NCBI RefSeq assembly: GCF_001941505.1
Contig: NZ_CP009248.1
Location: forward strand, 310,001 to 374,000
Direction: 5' to 3'
Source: Corynebacterium sphenisci DSM 44792
GTDB taxonomy: Bacteria > Actinomycetota > Actinomycetes > Mycobacteriales > Mycobacteriaceae
Length of the DNA: 64,000 nt
The notes below the pieces were generated by a model. That model did no database searches and was not told the DNA's origin. It saw only the letters and a list, made by a program, of their open reading frames with translations. Position numbers and translations under genes: made by a program. Positions 1-9,331 of the stretch are shown piece by piece (position 1 is the first letter of the stretch; every line of letters begins with the position of its first letter).

Positions 1-2138
1 TCATCCGGGAGGGGGAGCCGGACGAGGGCACCATCCGGCGGATGCTGCCCACCCGGCACCGGCACCTCGCCGCGGAAATCCGCCGTCGCCTGGTCGGCGG
101 GCCCGCCGAGCCCGCGGCCGGCGCCGCGGACCCGGCGGGGGGGCCCGAGCCCGATCCCGCCCCGGCCCCCGCGCCGGCGGGGTTCACCGCCCGCCGCCCG
201 GCGGAGCCGCCCGCGGAGGCCGCCGCGGAGCCGCCGGCCGGGGAGGCCGCCCCGGCGCCCGCGGCGGCGGCCCCGGACCCGGCCCGGCCGGTGAACCCGG
301 TGGTCGCCGAATTCGACGAGCTCACCGCCGGCGGCGCCGCCGATGCCGCGGTGATGGACCCGGCCGATGCGCTGCCCGCCACCGGGGAGCACTTCGCCCA
401 GTACCTCGGCGGGGCCGCCGAGCCGATCGGCGAGGTGCGGGTGCGCCGCCGCCCGGTCGCCGGCGGCGCCCGGATCGAGCTGACCTGGGCGGACCCGCCC
501 GGGGTGGCGGAGCCGGTGCGGATCTACCGGGTGATCGCCGCCGACGGGGAGGCCCGGCCGAACCCGGACGAGGGCCCGCTGGCGCTGACCACCGTCGGCC
601 ACGGCTACGTGGAGGCGGAGCGCGAGGGGGTGGCCTTCCGGCACTACCAGGTGTGGCTCAACGCCGGGGCGGACCTGCGCGCCGCCCTCGACGCGCAGCC
701 CCGGCTGGTCGGCGAGGACATCGCGGTGGCCCCGGTGCCCGGGTTCGTCACCCGGGTCTCCCAGGGCGTGGTGGAGGGCACCTGGGCGACGGTGCCCGGC
801 TACGCCGGGATCCGGGTCTACGCCGCCCCCGCCGCCGACCCCGGCCCCCTGGAGGTGCCCGGCAACCTGCTCGCCGAGGGCGTCACCGCCCGCGGTTTCG
901 AGCACCGGGCCCCGGTGCGCGGGGCGGCGATGCGCTACCGGCTGGTGCCCGAGGTGGAGTTCCGGGGCCGCCGGGTGGTCGCCGCCGCCGGCGGCCGGGT
1001 CGCCGAGGTGCACGTGCCCGCGGAGCTCGCCGCCGTGGAGCTGCAGCTGTGCGAGCGCTTCACCGACGCCGGCGGGGACGACCGGATCGCGCTGAGCTGG
1101 TACGCCCCGGCCGCCGGGGTGGTGCGGATCTACCTCGGGGACCGCTCGCCCGCCCCGGACCTGTCCTTCGAGCAGGTGCCGGAGGAGGCCCTGGCCCGGG
1201 ATCCGGCCCTGGCCCCGGCGAACCTGGTGGGCAGCTACGCCCCGGGCCCGGAGGGCGCCCAGCGCGATGAGCGGGTGATGTGGCCCGCCGGCCTCGACGA
1301 GGTGCACCTCACCCCGGTGACCGTGGTCGACGGCCGGGCCGCGGTGGGGGTGACCCGGGTGCTGCAGCGGGTCGCCCCGATCCGGGACGCCGCACTCGCC
1401 GAACGCGGCGCCGGGCAGCTCATCACCTTCGCCTGGCCGGCGGGGGCGGCGATGGTGAAGGTGGAGACCGCGCCCCTGGGCGCCGCGGACGCCGCCGACC
1501 GGGTCTTCCGCGGGGAGCTCGACGAGGCCGGCTACCGCCGGGCCGGCGGGATCCGGCTGCGCCTGGACCCCTTCGGGGCCACGGTGACGCTCACCCCGCG
1601 CAGCATCTACGCCGGGCGGGAGACCGCCGCGGAGCCCACCGTGCTGGCCTACCGGGGGCTGCGCACCTACCGGTGGCGGCTGGAGCCGGACCCGCGGGGG
1701 CTGCTGCTGCGGCTCTGGTGCTCCGGCGCCGAGGACCGCAATCCGCCCCGGTTCCAGCTGGTGCACCACCCCACCCGGCTGCCGCTGTGCCCGGAGGACG
1801 CCGCCGAGGCCGGGGCGGGGGTGCTGCGCACCACCCCGGTGGAGGCCGGCACCGGCCGGGCACTGGCCGAGCCGGGGATCGTGCTCGCCCCGGACGCCCT
1901 CGCCGGCGGCTACGACGCCGCCGCCGCGGGCCCCGCCTGGCTGGTCGCCGCGGGGGAGCTTTCCCGGCTGCGGCCCGGCCAGTGGCTGCGCCCCTTCATC
2001 CTCGACGGCGACACGGGCGGGCCCGCCGCGGCCGGGGCGGACCCGGCGGCGGCGGCCGCGGCCGGGCCGCGCCGGATCCTCGTCGACGACGCCGCGGTGG
2101 ACACGATGCACCTGCCGCCGGAGAACTGGAGGTCCTGA
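1..2138 (+). CDS. Large FnIII-like repeat protein of a GTPase system (5' end outside window)
   Basis: The reading frame is open from the first bases of the window (frame starting at base 3) and reads as protein before the first internal ATG at 42, so the gene begins upstream. After a helical stretch and a long Ala/Pro/Glu-rich linker (about residues 25-100 counted from 42) come several beta-sandwich-like segments with the rhythm of fibronectin type III repeats: IELTWADP, VEGTWATVPG, IALSWYAP, ITFAWPAG, LLLRLWCSG. The stop overlaps the next start (TGATG at 2136-2140), so it is translationally coupled to the GAP1-like gene. No catalytic motif is visible. Function is unknown; a scaffold or target-recognition role in the GTPase system is inference from context. 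Confidence 0.7.
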   Translation, partial: IREGEPDEGTIRRMLPTRHRHLAAEIRRRLVGGPAEPAAGAADPAGGPEPDPAPAPAPAGFTARRPAEPPAEAAAEPPAGEAAPAPAAAAPDPARPVNPVVAEFDELTAGGAADAAVMDPADALPATGEHFAQYLGGAAEPIGEVRVRRRPVAGGARIELTWADPPGVAEPVRIYRVIAADGEARPNPDEGPLALTTVGHGYVEAEREGVAFRHYQVWLNAGADLRAALDAQPRLVGEDIAVAPVPGFVTRVSQGVVEGTWATVPGYAGIRVYAAPAADPGPLEVPGNLLAEGVTARGFEHRAPVRGAAMRYRLVPEVEFRGRRVVAAAGGRVAEVHVPAELAAVELQLCERFTDAGGDDRIALSWYAPAAGVVRIYLGDRSPAPDLSFEQVPEEALARDPALAPANLVGSYAPGPEGAQRDERVMWPAGLDEVHLTPVTVVDGRAAVGVTRVLQRVAPIRDAALAERGAGQLITFAWPAGAAMVKVETAPLGAADAADRVFRGELDEAGYRRAGGIRLRLDPFGATVTLTPRSIYAGRETAAEPTVLAYRGLRTYRWRLEPDPRGLLLRLWCSGAEDRNPPRFQLVHHPTRLPLCPEDAAEAGAGVLRTTPVEAGTGRALAEPGIVLAPDALAGGYDAAAAGPAWLVAAGELSRLRPGQWLRPFILDGDTGGPAAAGADPAAAAAAGPRRILVDDAAVDTMHLPPENWRS

Positions 2139-4516
2139 TGGACGTCGGACTGCTCACCTACGCCTCCTTCGCCGCACCGGGCGAGCCCGGCGCCGGCGGC
2201 GGCTGGCGGGTGGGCCAGCGCGCCGGGGGCCTCGGCGCCGAGGAGGCCCGGCTGCTGTGCGGGCGGATCCCCACCCGGCCGCCCGGCATCCGGCCGGTGC
2301 CCCGCTACCCCTCCGCCGAGGAGGTCGCCGCCCTGGAGCGGCGGATGGCGTGGACCGCGGCGCCCTGGCCCGGCGGGGACCGGGTGTTCTGGTTCTCCTC
2401 GCCCGCCGGGGAGGACGGCACCGGCCGCGCCGGCAACGTGTTCACCCAGGTGCACGTGTTCCGGGAGGGCGACCCCCGCCCCGCCCGGCCCACGGACCTG
2501 CTGTTCAGCCCCTCGCTGCGGCTGCCCTTCGGCGCCGCCGAGGTCAACGCCGCCCGGGCCCCGGAGGGCGCCCCCGAGCCGGGGCCGCTGGCCGACCCGG
2601 CGGCGCTGTGGCCCTGGATCTTCGCCCCCGCGGCGGTGGACCGCCGGGAGGTGCTGCGGGTGCTGCTGGACCTGCTCGCCCACGGGGAGGCGGTGGCGCT
2701 GGCCTGCCCGGAGGAGGAGGCGGCGATGTGGATCGCCGCGGTGCACCTGTGCACCTCGCCGCGGGCGGCCCGGGAGCTGACCTTCTCCACCCTGGAGCGC
2801 GCCGCCGGCCTGGCCGACGCGGTGCGCCACGGGATCCGGCTGACCCGGGTGCCGCCGGGGGACGCCGCGGCCGCCGCGGCGGTGCCCGGGGTGCGCCTGG
2901 TCGACGTCGCCGACCCGCCGCGGCCCGGGGTGCACGGCGGCCGGCCCACGGTGCTCGCCGACGGCGCCGAGGTGCCCGCCTCCGCCTGGTCCGCCCTCGT
3001 CGACGAGCTGTGCGCGGGGCCGGCGGAGGCCGCCGCGCTCAGCCGCGGCCGGCAGGACACCCCCGCCGGGGCGGACCCGGCGTGGTTCCTGGCGCTGGCG
3101 GCGCTGGCCGACCCGGAGCGCGCCGCCGCGGTCGCCGGCCCCCTGGCCGCGCTGCTCGGCGCCGGCCCGCGGCCGGCCGCCGCGGAGGGCCTCATCGCCC
3201 CGGCCGGCCCGGTGCTGCTGGACGCGGCCCTGGCCGGGGCGGACGCGGATCCGGCGGGGCTGCTCGCCCGGCTGGAGCCGCTGGCCGCCGCCGGGGCGCT
3301 GCGCCCCGGCTCCCCGGAGGCGGCGCGCACCGTGGGCGCGCTGCGCGACTCCGGCGCCGCGGCGCTGGCCCTGGCCCCGGGGGCCGGGGGCCCGCCGCCG
3401 CGGCCCGGTCCGCGGCTGCGCCGGCTGCTGCGCGAGGCGGTGGCGGGCACCCCGGAGCTCGCCGAGGCGATCGCCTCCGGCACCGGGCTGCCGGTCGGCC
3501 CGGCCCGCTGGCTGGGCATCCCGGAGCGCACCGCGGAACTGCTGCCCACCCCGCCGGCCGGGGTGGCGCCGGACGCCGCCGATTTCGCGGTGCCCGGCCC
3601 GCAGGGGGCGCTGATCGGCGCCTGGGTGCTCGGCGAACTGCGCGCCGGCACCCCGGTGACCGCCCCGCCCCGGCGGGGCGGCGCGACCGCCCCGGCGGAC
3701 CCCTGGTCCTCGGCGGGGACCGGCCCGGGCGGGGCGAACCCCTTCCTCGCCGGGGCCCCGGAGTTCACCGCCCCGGTGGTCGCCTTCGGGCTGAATTGCC
3801 TGGTGCGCGCCCTGGCGGAGCTCGGCGCCGACGCGACCGGGCCCGCCCTGCCCCGGGTGGCGGCCGCCGCGGCGGCGGAGCTGGACCCGGGGACCCGGGC
3901 GCTGCTGGACCCCCGGATCACCGGGGTGCCCGCCCCGGATGCGGCGCCGCCGGGGGAGCCGGACGGGTGGTTCGGCGACCCCGGGCCCGACCCGGGGGAG
4001 GCGGACCCCGCGGAGCCGGCGCCCGCCCTCGCCGAGCAGCCCGCGATCCCGGACTGGCTGCTGGTGGCCATCCTCGATGCCGCCGGGCCGGGGCTGCCCG
4101 CGGACCCGGAGCTGGTGGATCTCGCCGGCGGCGCCCCGCAATGGCACTGCCTGCTCGGCGAGGTGCTCCGGCTGCCCCGCGACGGCGCCGACCCCCTGGT
4201 CCGGGAGGCCCAGGAGATGGTGCTGGTCTCCGCGGCGCTGCATCTGCTGCGCGGCGGCGACGCCGAGCTGGTGGACACCCTGCCCTGGTGGCGGGTGGAC
4301 TGGATGGGCCGGGAGGAGCTGGCCCGGCTGGCCGGCCGGGGCGGCCGGCTGCTGCTGGAGTACGGCGGCCCGGAGCCGGCCGCGGTTCCCGCGGCCACCG
4401 GGGCGGGCCCGGCCGGGCGGTGCCGGCTGACCCGGCGCACCCTGGCCGCCCATGAGCGGATCGCCCGGCGCCGCGGCGGGGCCGCGGCGCAGCTGAGGAA
4501 CAGGAGCCAAGGATGA
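2138..4516 (+). CDS. GTPase-associated protein 1 (GAP1)-like protein
   Basis: Predicted product is 792 residues. The open frame extends upstream inside the previous gene, but ATG 2138 is chosen because it overlaps the preceding stop and begins MDVGLLTYASF. The N-terminal ~150 residues, with GNVFTQVHVF, and the following segment with AVHLCTSPRAARELTFSTLE resemble the N and middle domains of GAP1 proteins, which are known beside TRAFAC GTPases in actinobacterial conflict-type operons. The C-terminal half is Ala/Pro-rich helical sequence without motifs I recognise. It overlaps the next gene (ATGA at 4513-4516). Family assignment is from pattern memory, not a search; molecular function is unknown. 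Confidence 0.65.
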   Translation: MDVGLLTYASFAAPGEPGAGGGWRVGQRAGGLGAEEARLLCGRIPTRPPGIRPVPRYPSAEEVAALERRMAWTAAPWPGGDRVFWFSSPAGEDGTGRAGNVFTQVHVFREGDPRPARPTDLLFSPSLRLPFGAAEVNAARAPEGAPEPGPLADPAALWPWIFAPAAVDRREVLRVLLDLLAHGEAVALACPEEEAAMWIAAVHLCTSPRAARELTFSTLERAAGLADAVRHGIRLTRVPPGDAAAAAAVPGVRLVDVADPPRPGVHGGRPTVLADGAEVPASAWSALVDELCAGPAEAAALSRGRQDTPAGADPAWFLALAALADPERAAAVAGPLAALLGAGPRPAAAEGLIAPAGPVLLDAALAGADADPAGLLARLEPLAAAGALRPGSPEAARTVGALRDSGAAALALAPGAGGPPPRPGPRLRRLLREAVAGTPELAEAIASGTGLPVGPARWLGIPERTAELLPTPPAGVAPDAADFAVPGPQGALIGAWVLGELRAGTPVTAPPRRGGATAPADPWSSAGTGPGGANPFLAGAPEFTAPVVAFGLNCLVRALAELGADATGPALPRVAAAAAAELDPGTRALLDPRITGVPAPDAAPPGEPDGWFGDPGPDPGEADPAEPAPALAEQPAIPDWLLVAILDAAGPGLPADPELVDLAGGAPQWHCLLGEVLRLPRDGADPLVREAQEMVLVSAALHLLRGGDAELVDTLPWWRVDWMGREELARLAGRGGRLLLEYGGPEPAAVPAATGAGPAGRCRLTRRTLAAHERIARRRGGAAAQLRNRSQG

Positions 4517-5502
4517 CCATGCAGTCCCTCGCCGAGGGCCAGGACGCCACCCTGCCCGCCGGCGCGATGATCCGGGTGCGGGCCCATCCGCTGGGCCGCA
4601 CCGGCGGCGTCGAACTGGAGATCCGGGGCGCGGCCACCGCCAACCGGGTGGATCCGGCGACGGTGGCGGTGATCGACGTCGCCGGGGCCGCGGAGATCCT
4701 GCTGCGCCCGGCCGGCGGCGGGGACTTCGGGCCCGGCTGCGCCGCCCAGGTGGTGCTCGGCCGGGGCCGGCCGGGCAGCGCCGCCGCGGAGGCGGTGGAG
4801 CTGCCCCGGCTCACCCTGGACGGCCGCGGGGAGGTGCTCGCCGGCACCATCACCCGCCGCGGCGGGGAGCTGCGGATCCGCGCCGCGGCGGCCGGCTCCG
4901 GCCGGCTGGAGGGCCCGGCGGCGACGGTGCGCGCCGGGCTGCGCTCGGCGATCGACGCCGGCCGGGCGGATCTCCGCGGGGTGCGCGCGGTGCGGCTGCA
5001 CCTGGACTGCTCCGCCTCCATGTCCGATCCCCGGCTGCCGGCGCTGCTGCCGGCCGCCGCGGCGGTGGTGATCGGCGCCGCCGGGGCCGCCGAGGGGATC
5101 GCCGCGGTGCGCCTGCACGACCCCGCCGGGGTGCGGGAGGTGCCGGTGGACCGCCTCGCCGGGGAGATCGCCGCGGCGGTGGCCGCCGGGGCCGCCCGGG
5201 TCGGCGGGGTCGGCGCCATCGGCCGGGATCCCGGGGAGCTGACCCTGGTGCTCGCCGACGCCGCCCCGGCGCTCGACCCGGAGGGGCCCCCGGCGGTGGC
5301 CCTGGTGCTCGGCGCGGACCCGGCCCGGGTCGCCGCCGCCCCGGGGGCGGCGCCGGCGGTGCTCGCCGTGGACGAGGCGCTGGCCGCGGATCTGGACGCC
5401 GGGCGGGTGGCCGCCGCCGATGCCGCGGTGGCCGCGATCGCCGCGGCGGCGGCCGCGGGCGCGGCCGCCGACGCCGCGCCGGGGGCGGGGGTGGCGCGAT
5501 GA
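4513..5502 (+). CDS. vWA-domain protein, possible TerD-like N-terminal part
   Basis: Predicted product is 329 residues. The first ~110 residues (SLAEGQDATLPAGAMIRVRA and what follows) have a TerD-like beta-rich character. From about residue 150 there is a von Willebrand A fold with a recognisable MIDAS motif, DCSASMSD (DxSxS), expected to bind a divalent metal and mediate protein contacts. The C-terminus is low-complexity Ala. The start ATG overlaps the upstream stop (ATGA), and the stop overlaps the GTPase start at 5499, so the four genes form one tightly packed operon. TerD and vWA domains commonly occur together in tellurium-resistance-like and conflict systems; the TerD assignment here is tentative. 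Confidence 0.6.
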   Translation: MTMQSLAEGQDATLPAGAMIRVRAHPLGRTGGVELEIRGAATANRVDPATVAVIDVAGAAEILLRPAGGGDFGPGCAAQVVLGRGRPGSAAAEAVELPRLTLDGRGEVLAGTITRRGGELRIRAAAAGSGRLEGPAATVRAGLRSAIDAGRADLRGVRAVRLHLDCSASMSDPRLPALLPAAAAVVIGAAGAAEGIAAVRLHDPAGVREVPVDRLAGEIAAAVAAGAARVGGVGAIGRDPGELTLVLADAAPALDPEGPPAVALVLGADPARVAAAPGAAPAVLAVDEALAADLDAGRVAAADAAVAAIAAAAAAGAAADAAPGAGVAR

Positions 5503-6497
5503 CCCCGCCGATCCTGACCCGCTGCCCGTGGACCTTCCGGCCGCTGGCCGACCCGGGGGCCGCCCGCAGCGAGCACGCCGGGCGGGAGCTGCCCGCCGGC
5601 TGGGCCGGCTCCGGCACCCTGTGCGTGGCCATGGCCGGGGCGCGCGCCTCCGGCAAGAGCCTCTACATCGCGGTGCTGGTGAAGCAGCTGGAGCAGCTCG
5701 CCGAGGCCCATGGCCGGGTGCTCGCCCCGGTCGACGACTACACCGAGCGCTGCTACCGGGAGCATTACGAGCGGCCCCTGTTCGAGGAGATGGGCCTGAT
5801 GGCGCCGACCCCGCGGATGGCCGCGGAGGACGCCTACCAGCGGGAGCCGCTGATCTTCAGCCTCGGCACCTGGGAGGTCGACGGGGAGCGCCGGCCCTGG
5901 CACCTGGTGGTGCGCGACGTCGCCGGGGAGGACCTGGAGCAGCTGCCCGCCGACCCGGGGCAGCTGTCCTTCTTCCGCTACGCCGATGAGGTGCTCTTCC
6001 TCTTCGACCCGCTGAAGGTGCCGCAGATCCGCAGCTACCTCTCCGGGCTGGTGCCCGCCCAGGAACCCGGCGGGGACCCGCTGCGGGTGCTGCGCAACCT
6101 GCTCACCGTGCTCGACGGGCACCGGCCCCGGCTGGCGGTGGCGCTGTCCAAGTTCGACACCCTGCAGGCCCTGGAGCGGGTGCCGGACTCCGAATGGGCC
6201 CGGATCATGGGCAACCACGGCGCCGCCTACCGCCGGGACACCGGGCTGGACCACGATGCGGCGGACTCGGTGCTGCTGGACCGGGAGATCCGCTCCATGC
6301 TGCTGCGCCTGGACGCCGCGGACCTGGTGCACACCCTCGATGAGCGCTACGCCCGGGCGGGGGCGCCGTTCCGGCATTTCGCCACCTCGGCGTTGGGCGC
6401 CTCCCCGCAGGGGGCGCACCTGGACCGCCGGGGCATCGCCCCCTACCGCTGCCTGGATCCGATCCGGTGGCTGCTGGGCTCCCGGGGCCTGTTCTGA
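5499..6497 (+). CDS. TRAFAC-class P-loop GTPase of the conflict-type operon
   Basis: Predicted product is 332 residues. A Walker A/G1 motif GARASGKS lies near residue 50, a G3-like DVAGED near residue 140, and a G4-like LSKFD near residue 215 where classical GTPases have NKxD. These identify a P-loop GTPase of the TRAFAC type. The bound nucleotide and partners are not shown by the sequence. ATG 5499 overlaps the preceding stop (ATGA). It is the last + strand gene of the operon and is followed at once by a strong hairpin and a convergent helical-repeat gene. By analogy with predicted NTP-dependent conflict systems it would be the switch component; that role is inference. Confidence 0.75.
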   Translation: MTPPILTRCPWTFRPLADPGAARSEHAGRELPAGWAGSGTLCVAMAGARASGKSLYIAVLVKQLEQLAEAHGRVLAPVDDYTERCYREHYERPLFEEMGLMAPTPRMAAEDAYQREPLIFSLGTWEVDGERRPWHLVVRDVAGEDLEQLPADPGQLSFFRYADEVLFLFDPLKVPQIRSYLSGLVPAQEPGGDPLRVLRNLLTVLDGHRPRLAVALSKFDTLQALERVPDSEWARIMGNHGAAYRRDTGLDHDAADSVLLDREIRSMLLRLDAADLVHTLDERYARAGAPFRHFATSALGASPQGAHLDRRGIAPYRCLDPIRWLLGSRGLF

Positions 6498-6527
6498 TCC
6501 CCGCCGGCGCGCCGGCGCCGGGGGTCA
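6498..6527. terminator. Hairpin between convergent genes
   Basis: A GC-rich inverted repeat (GATCCCCGCCGGCG / CGGCGCCGGGGGTC) fills the 27 bp between the GTPase stop and the stop of the convergent gene. It is suitably placed to act in both directions. Confidence 0.6.
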
Positions 6528-7940
6528 GAGCTCGTCGAGGACCCGGTCGGCCTCGGCGACCAGGGCCGGCTCCTCCTGCTCCCGGAACAGCGCCCGCGCC
6601 CGCCGGGCCAGCGCCGCCGCCGAATCCGGGCCGGTCGCGGCCGGGTCCAGCACCGCCAGCGCCCGGGCCTTCTCCAGCAGCAGCCGGCCGAAGCGCAGCC
6701 GCTCGGCGGGGGAGTCGATGCCCTCCAGGGCGAAGTTCGCCAGCACCCGGTCGAACTGGGCGACCGCCTCCGGCAGCCGGCCCGCCCGGGCCCAGGACCG
6801 GCCCAGGTGCAGCACCGCCTCGGCGTAGAGCTCCAGATCGCGCAGCCGGTAGGCCTCGGTGACCAGATCATCGAAGTCGTCGTGCGCGGCGGCGAGCTCC
6901 CCGGCCGCGGCCTTCTCCGCGGCCAGCCGCAGCCGGGCCCGGACCGACCCGGCCCGGTCGCCCTCGGCGGCGGAGTCCTCGGCGGCGGCGGCGAGCAGCT
7001 GCCGGCGCACCCGCCAGGCGGCCTGCTCCGGGGCCAGCAGCCGGGCCAGCTCCACGGAGAGCCGGGCGCGCAACCGGGCGGGCCGCAGATGCGGCAGCGC
7101 GTTCGCCGCGTCGATCGCGGCCTCCCGGATGTCCAGCCCGGCCCGCATCCGGGCGGCGACCAGGCCCAGGTGCGCATCGCCGAGCTGCACCGGGTCGGGG
7201 CCGCCGCGGCGGCCGTCGGCCTCGATCGCCTGCTCGCAGATCCGCTGCGCCGCGACCGGGTCGCCCTCGCGCAGCAGGCGCTTGGCCAGCGCCAGCCGGC
7301 CCGGCCAGCCCGGAGCGGCGTCCGCGGCGGCCCCCGGGTCGGCCCCCGCCGGGTCCGCGGCATCCGGATCGGGGCCGGCCGGGTCGTCCTCGGGCGGTGC
7401 GGCCGGCGGCGGGTCCGCCTCCTCCGGGGCGGGCCGGTCCGCGGCGGCGGGGGAGGGGGCCCCGGCCCCGGCGGGGTCGAGCGCCCCGGCGCGGCCGGCG
7501 CAGCCGGCGGCGCGCTCGGCCAGCCCGCGGGCGGCGAAGGCGGCCGCGGCGGCGCGCAGATCCGCGGCGGCGCCGGCGGCGTCGCCGGCCTGCTCCCCGA
7601 GATCGGCGGCGATCTCCAGGTTCCGGGCCCGGGCGAGGGGATCATCGGCGAGCAGCGCGGCCACCGCGGCGCGGTGCCGGGCCTCCCGGGCGGGGCCGGG
7701 CTCGCCCAGTCCGGCGCGCTCCACGGCCAGCCCCTCCAGGGCCCGGCGCAGCAGTTCCAGCGCCCCCCGGTCATCGGGCAGCGCCCCGGCGGGCTGCAGC
7801 AGCCCCGCCGCCCGGGCGTAGGCGGCCGCGGCGCGATCCGGCGCGGCCGGGTCGAAACCGGCCGATTCGGCCTCCGCCAGCGCCGCCCGGGCCGCGTCCG
7901 CGGCCGGGTCGGGCTCCGGGATCCGGGTCGTCGCGCTCAC
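6525..7940 (-). CDS. Helical (TPR-like) repeat protein
   Basis: Predicted product is 471 residues, almost entirely alpha-helical and Ala/Arg-rich. It has spaced motifs such as ALEGLAVERAGLGEPG, LAKRLLREGDPVAAQRI and AVLHLGRSWARAGRLPEAV, the pattern of tetratricopeptide-type repeats. An acidic Pro/Ala linker near residues 165-205 divides it in two. It converges on the GTPase operon with only a hairpin between them. It may be a scaffold of that system or an unrelated regulator; no enzymatic motif is visible. Confidence 0.6.
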   Translation of the reverse strand: MSATTRIPEPDPAADAARAALAEAESAGFDPAAPDRAAAAYARAAGLLQPAGALPDDRGALELLRRALEGLAVERAGLGEPGPAREARHRAAVAALLADDPLARARNLEIAADLGEQAGDAAGAAADLRAAAAAFAARGLAERAAGCAGRAGALDPAGAGAPSPAAADRPAPEEADPPPAAPPEDDPAGPDPDAADPAGADPGAAADAAPGWPGRLALAKRLLREGDPVAAQRICEQAIEADGRRGGPDPVQLGDAHLGLVAARMRAGLDIREAAIDAANALPHLRPARLRARLSVELARLLAPEQAAWRVRRQLLAAAAEDSAAEGDRAGSVRARLRLAAEKAAAGELAAAHDDFDDLVTEAYRLRDLELYAEAVLHLGRSWARAGRLPEAVAQFDRVLANFALEGIDSPAERLRFGRLLLEKARALAVLDPAATGPDSAAALARRARALFREQEEPALVAEADRVLDEL

Positions 7941-8299
7941 ACCCGCAGAGTAGCCGATGGGCCGCCCGCCCCCGCGCCGGCCGCGGCGGGCCCCTCGCCG
8001 CGACCTGCGCGTTTGGGGGATCGTCGCAGGCTGCGGTACTCTGCCCTACTAGTCCCAAGTGAGTATGGGAGCAACAGACATCACCCGGTAGGCCAGCGAG
8101 AGCGGCTGACTGGGTTTCGCGCGTTCAGAATGCGCCCGGTCCACCGGGTTCGCGGATGGTTCGGGCGGAGACGGCCACGGGCCCCGGCCCGGCGGCGCCG
8201 CCGGATGTCGCGCAGTCACGAAACGCAGAAGCAGCAAACTTGCGCGCCGCGCGACGGGAGCACCCCGCCGCTGTCGCCAGACCAACAGAAAGACGGTTC
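7941..8299 (+). promoter_or_regulatory. rpsL upstream region with probable promoter
   Basis: This 359-bp gene-free stretch precedes the str operon. A possible -35 TTGGGG at 8013-8018 and -10 TACTCT at 8037-8042 are 18 bp apart and would leave a leader of about 250 nt. No riboswitch or other gene is recognised in the leader. Confidence 0.4.
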
Positions 8300-8671
8300 A
8301 TGCCCACTATCCAGCAGCTGGTCCGCAAGGGCCGCCACGACAAGAAGGCGGCGACCTCCACCGCCGCGCTGAAGGGGTCCCCCCAGCGCCGCGGCGTGTG
8401 CACCCGCGTGTACACCACCACCCCGAAGAAGCCGAACTCGGCGCTGCGGAAGGTCGCCCGCGTGCGGCTGACCTCCGGCATCGAGGTCTCCGCGTACATC
8501 CCGGGTGAGGGCCACAACCTGCAGGAGCACTCCATGGTGCTCGTCCGCGGCGGCCGCGTGAAGGACCTCCCGGGCGTCCGCTACAAGATCGTCCGCGGCT
8601 CCCTGGACACCCAGGGCGTCAAGGACCGCAAGCAGGCCCGCTCCCGCTACGGCGCGAAGAAGGAGAAGTAA
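8300..8671 (+). CDS. rpsL: 30S ribosomal protein S12
   Basis: Predicted product is 123 residues beginning [12 protein letters not shown], the normal actinobacterial length. The [12 protein letters not shown] segment and the [11 protein letters not shown] loop are the conserved decoding-centre segments where streptomycin-resistance substitutions occur in other bacteria. The conserved lysines of TTPKKPNS appear wild type. It is the first gene of the str operon; rpsG begins 3 bp after the stop. The open frame extends upstream, but the family N-terminus fixes ATG 8300. Confidence 0.98.
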   Translation: MPTIQQLVRKGRHDKKAATSTAALKGSPQRRGVCTRVYTTTPKKPNSALRKVARVRLTSGIEVSAYIPGEGHNLQEHSMVLVRGGRVKDLPGVRYKIVRGSLDTQGVKDRKQARSRYGAKKEK

Positions 8672-8674
8672 ACC

Positions 8675-9145
8675 ATGCCTCGTAAGGGTCCCGCCCCGAA
8701 GCGTCCCATCGTCAACGACCCGGTCTACGGCTCCCCGCTGGTGACCCAGCTCATCAACAAGGTGCTGGTGGACGGCAAGAAGTCCACCGCCGAGCGGATC
8801 GTCTACGGCGCCCTGGAGATCACCCGCGAGAAGACCGGCACCGACCCGGTGCTGACCCTCAAGCGGGCCATCGAGAACGTCAAGCCCGCCCTCGAGGTGC
8901 GCTCCCGGCGCGTCGGCGGCGCCACCTACCAGGTGCCCGTCGAGGTCCGCCCGGGCCGCTCCACCACGCTGGCCCTGCGCTGGCTGCTGATGTTCTCCCG
9001 CCAGCGGCGCGAGAACACCATGATCGAGCGGCTCGCCAACGAGATCCTGGACGCCTCCAACGGCCTGGGCGCCTCCGTGAAGCGCCGCGAGGACACGCAC
9101 AAGATGGCCGAGGCCAACCGCGCCTTCGCGCACTACCGCTGGTAG
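8675..9145 (+). CDS. rpsG: 30S ribosomal protein S7
   Basis: Predicted product is 156 residues, starting [11 protein letters not shown] and ending AFAHYRW, the typical length and termini of S7. S7 binds the 3' major domain of 16S rRNA and nucleates the head of the 30S subunit. It follows rpsL by 3 bp and is separated from fusA by about 186 bp without an obvious terminator. Confidence 0.98.
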   Translation: MPRKGPAPKRPIVNDPVYGSPLVTQLINKVLVDGKKSTAERIVYGALEITREKTGTDPVLTLKRAIENVKPALEVRSRRVGGATYQVPVEVRPGRSTTLALRWLLMFSRQRRENTMIERLANEILDASNGLGASVKRREDTHKMAEANRAFAHYRW

Positions 9146-9331
9146 TGCCGCCGGAAGGCGCCGTTGCGGCCCGCCGAGGGTCGAATCGGCGGCGTCCGGC
9201 CGGCCGGCCAGACGCGCTTCACCGCGCCGTCACCGCCCCGCGGTGGCACCATGAGACAAGCAACGCAAAGCAGGTGGTCCCGGCGAGAGCCGGACGGACC
9301 GCCGAACGACCTGAAATGAGTGGGGAAAACA

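Noticed and set aside
1910..5118. Long open frames on the - strand across the GTPase operon
   Set aside because: They have the same low-complexity composition and no ribosome binding sites or motifs; the + strand genes overlap perfectly as an operon.
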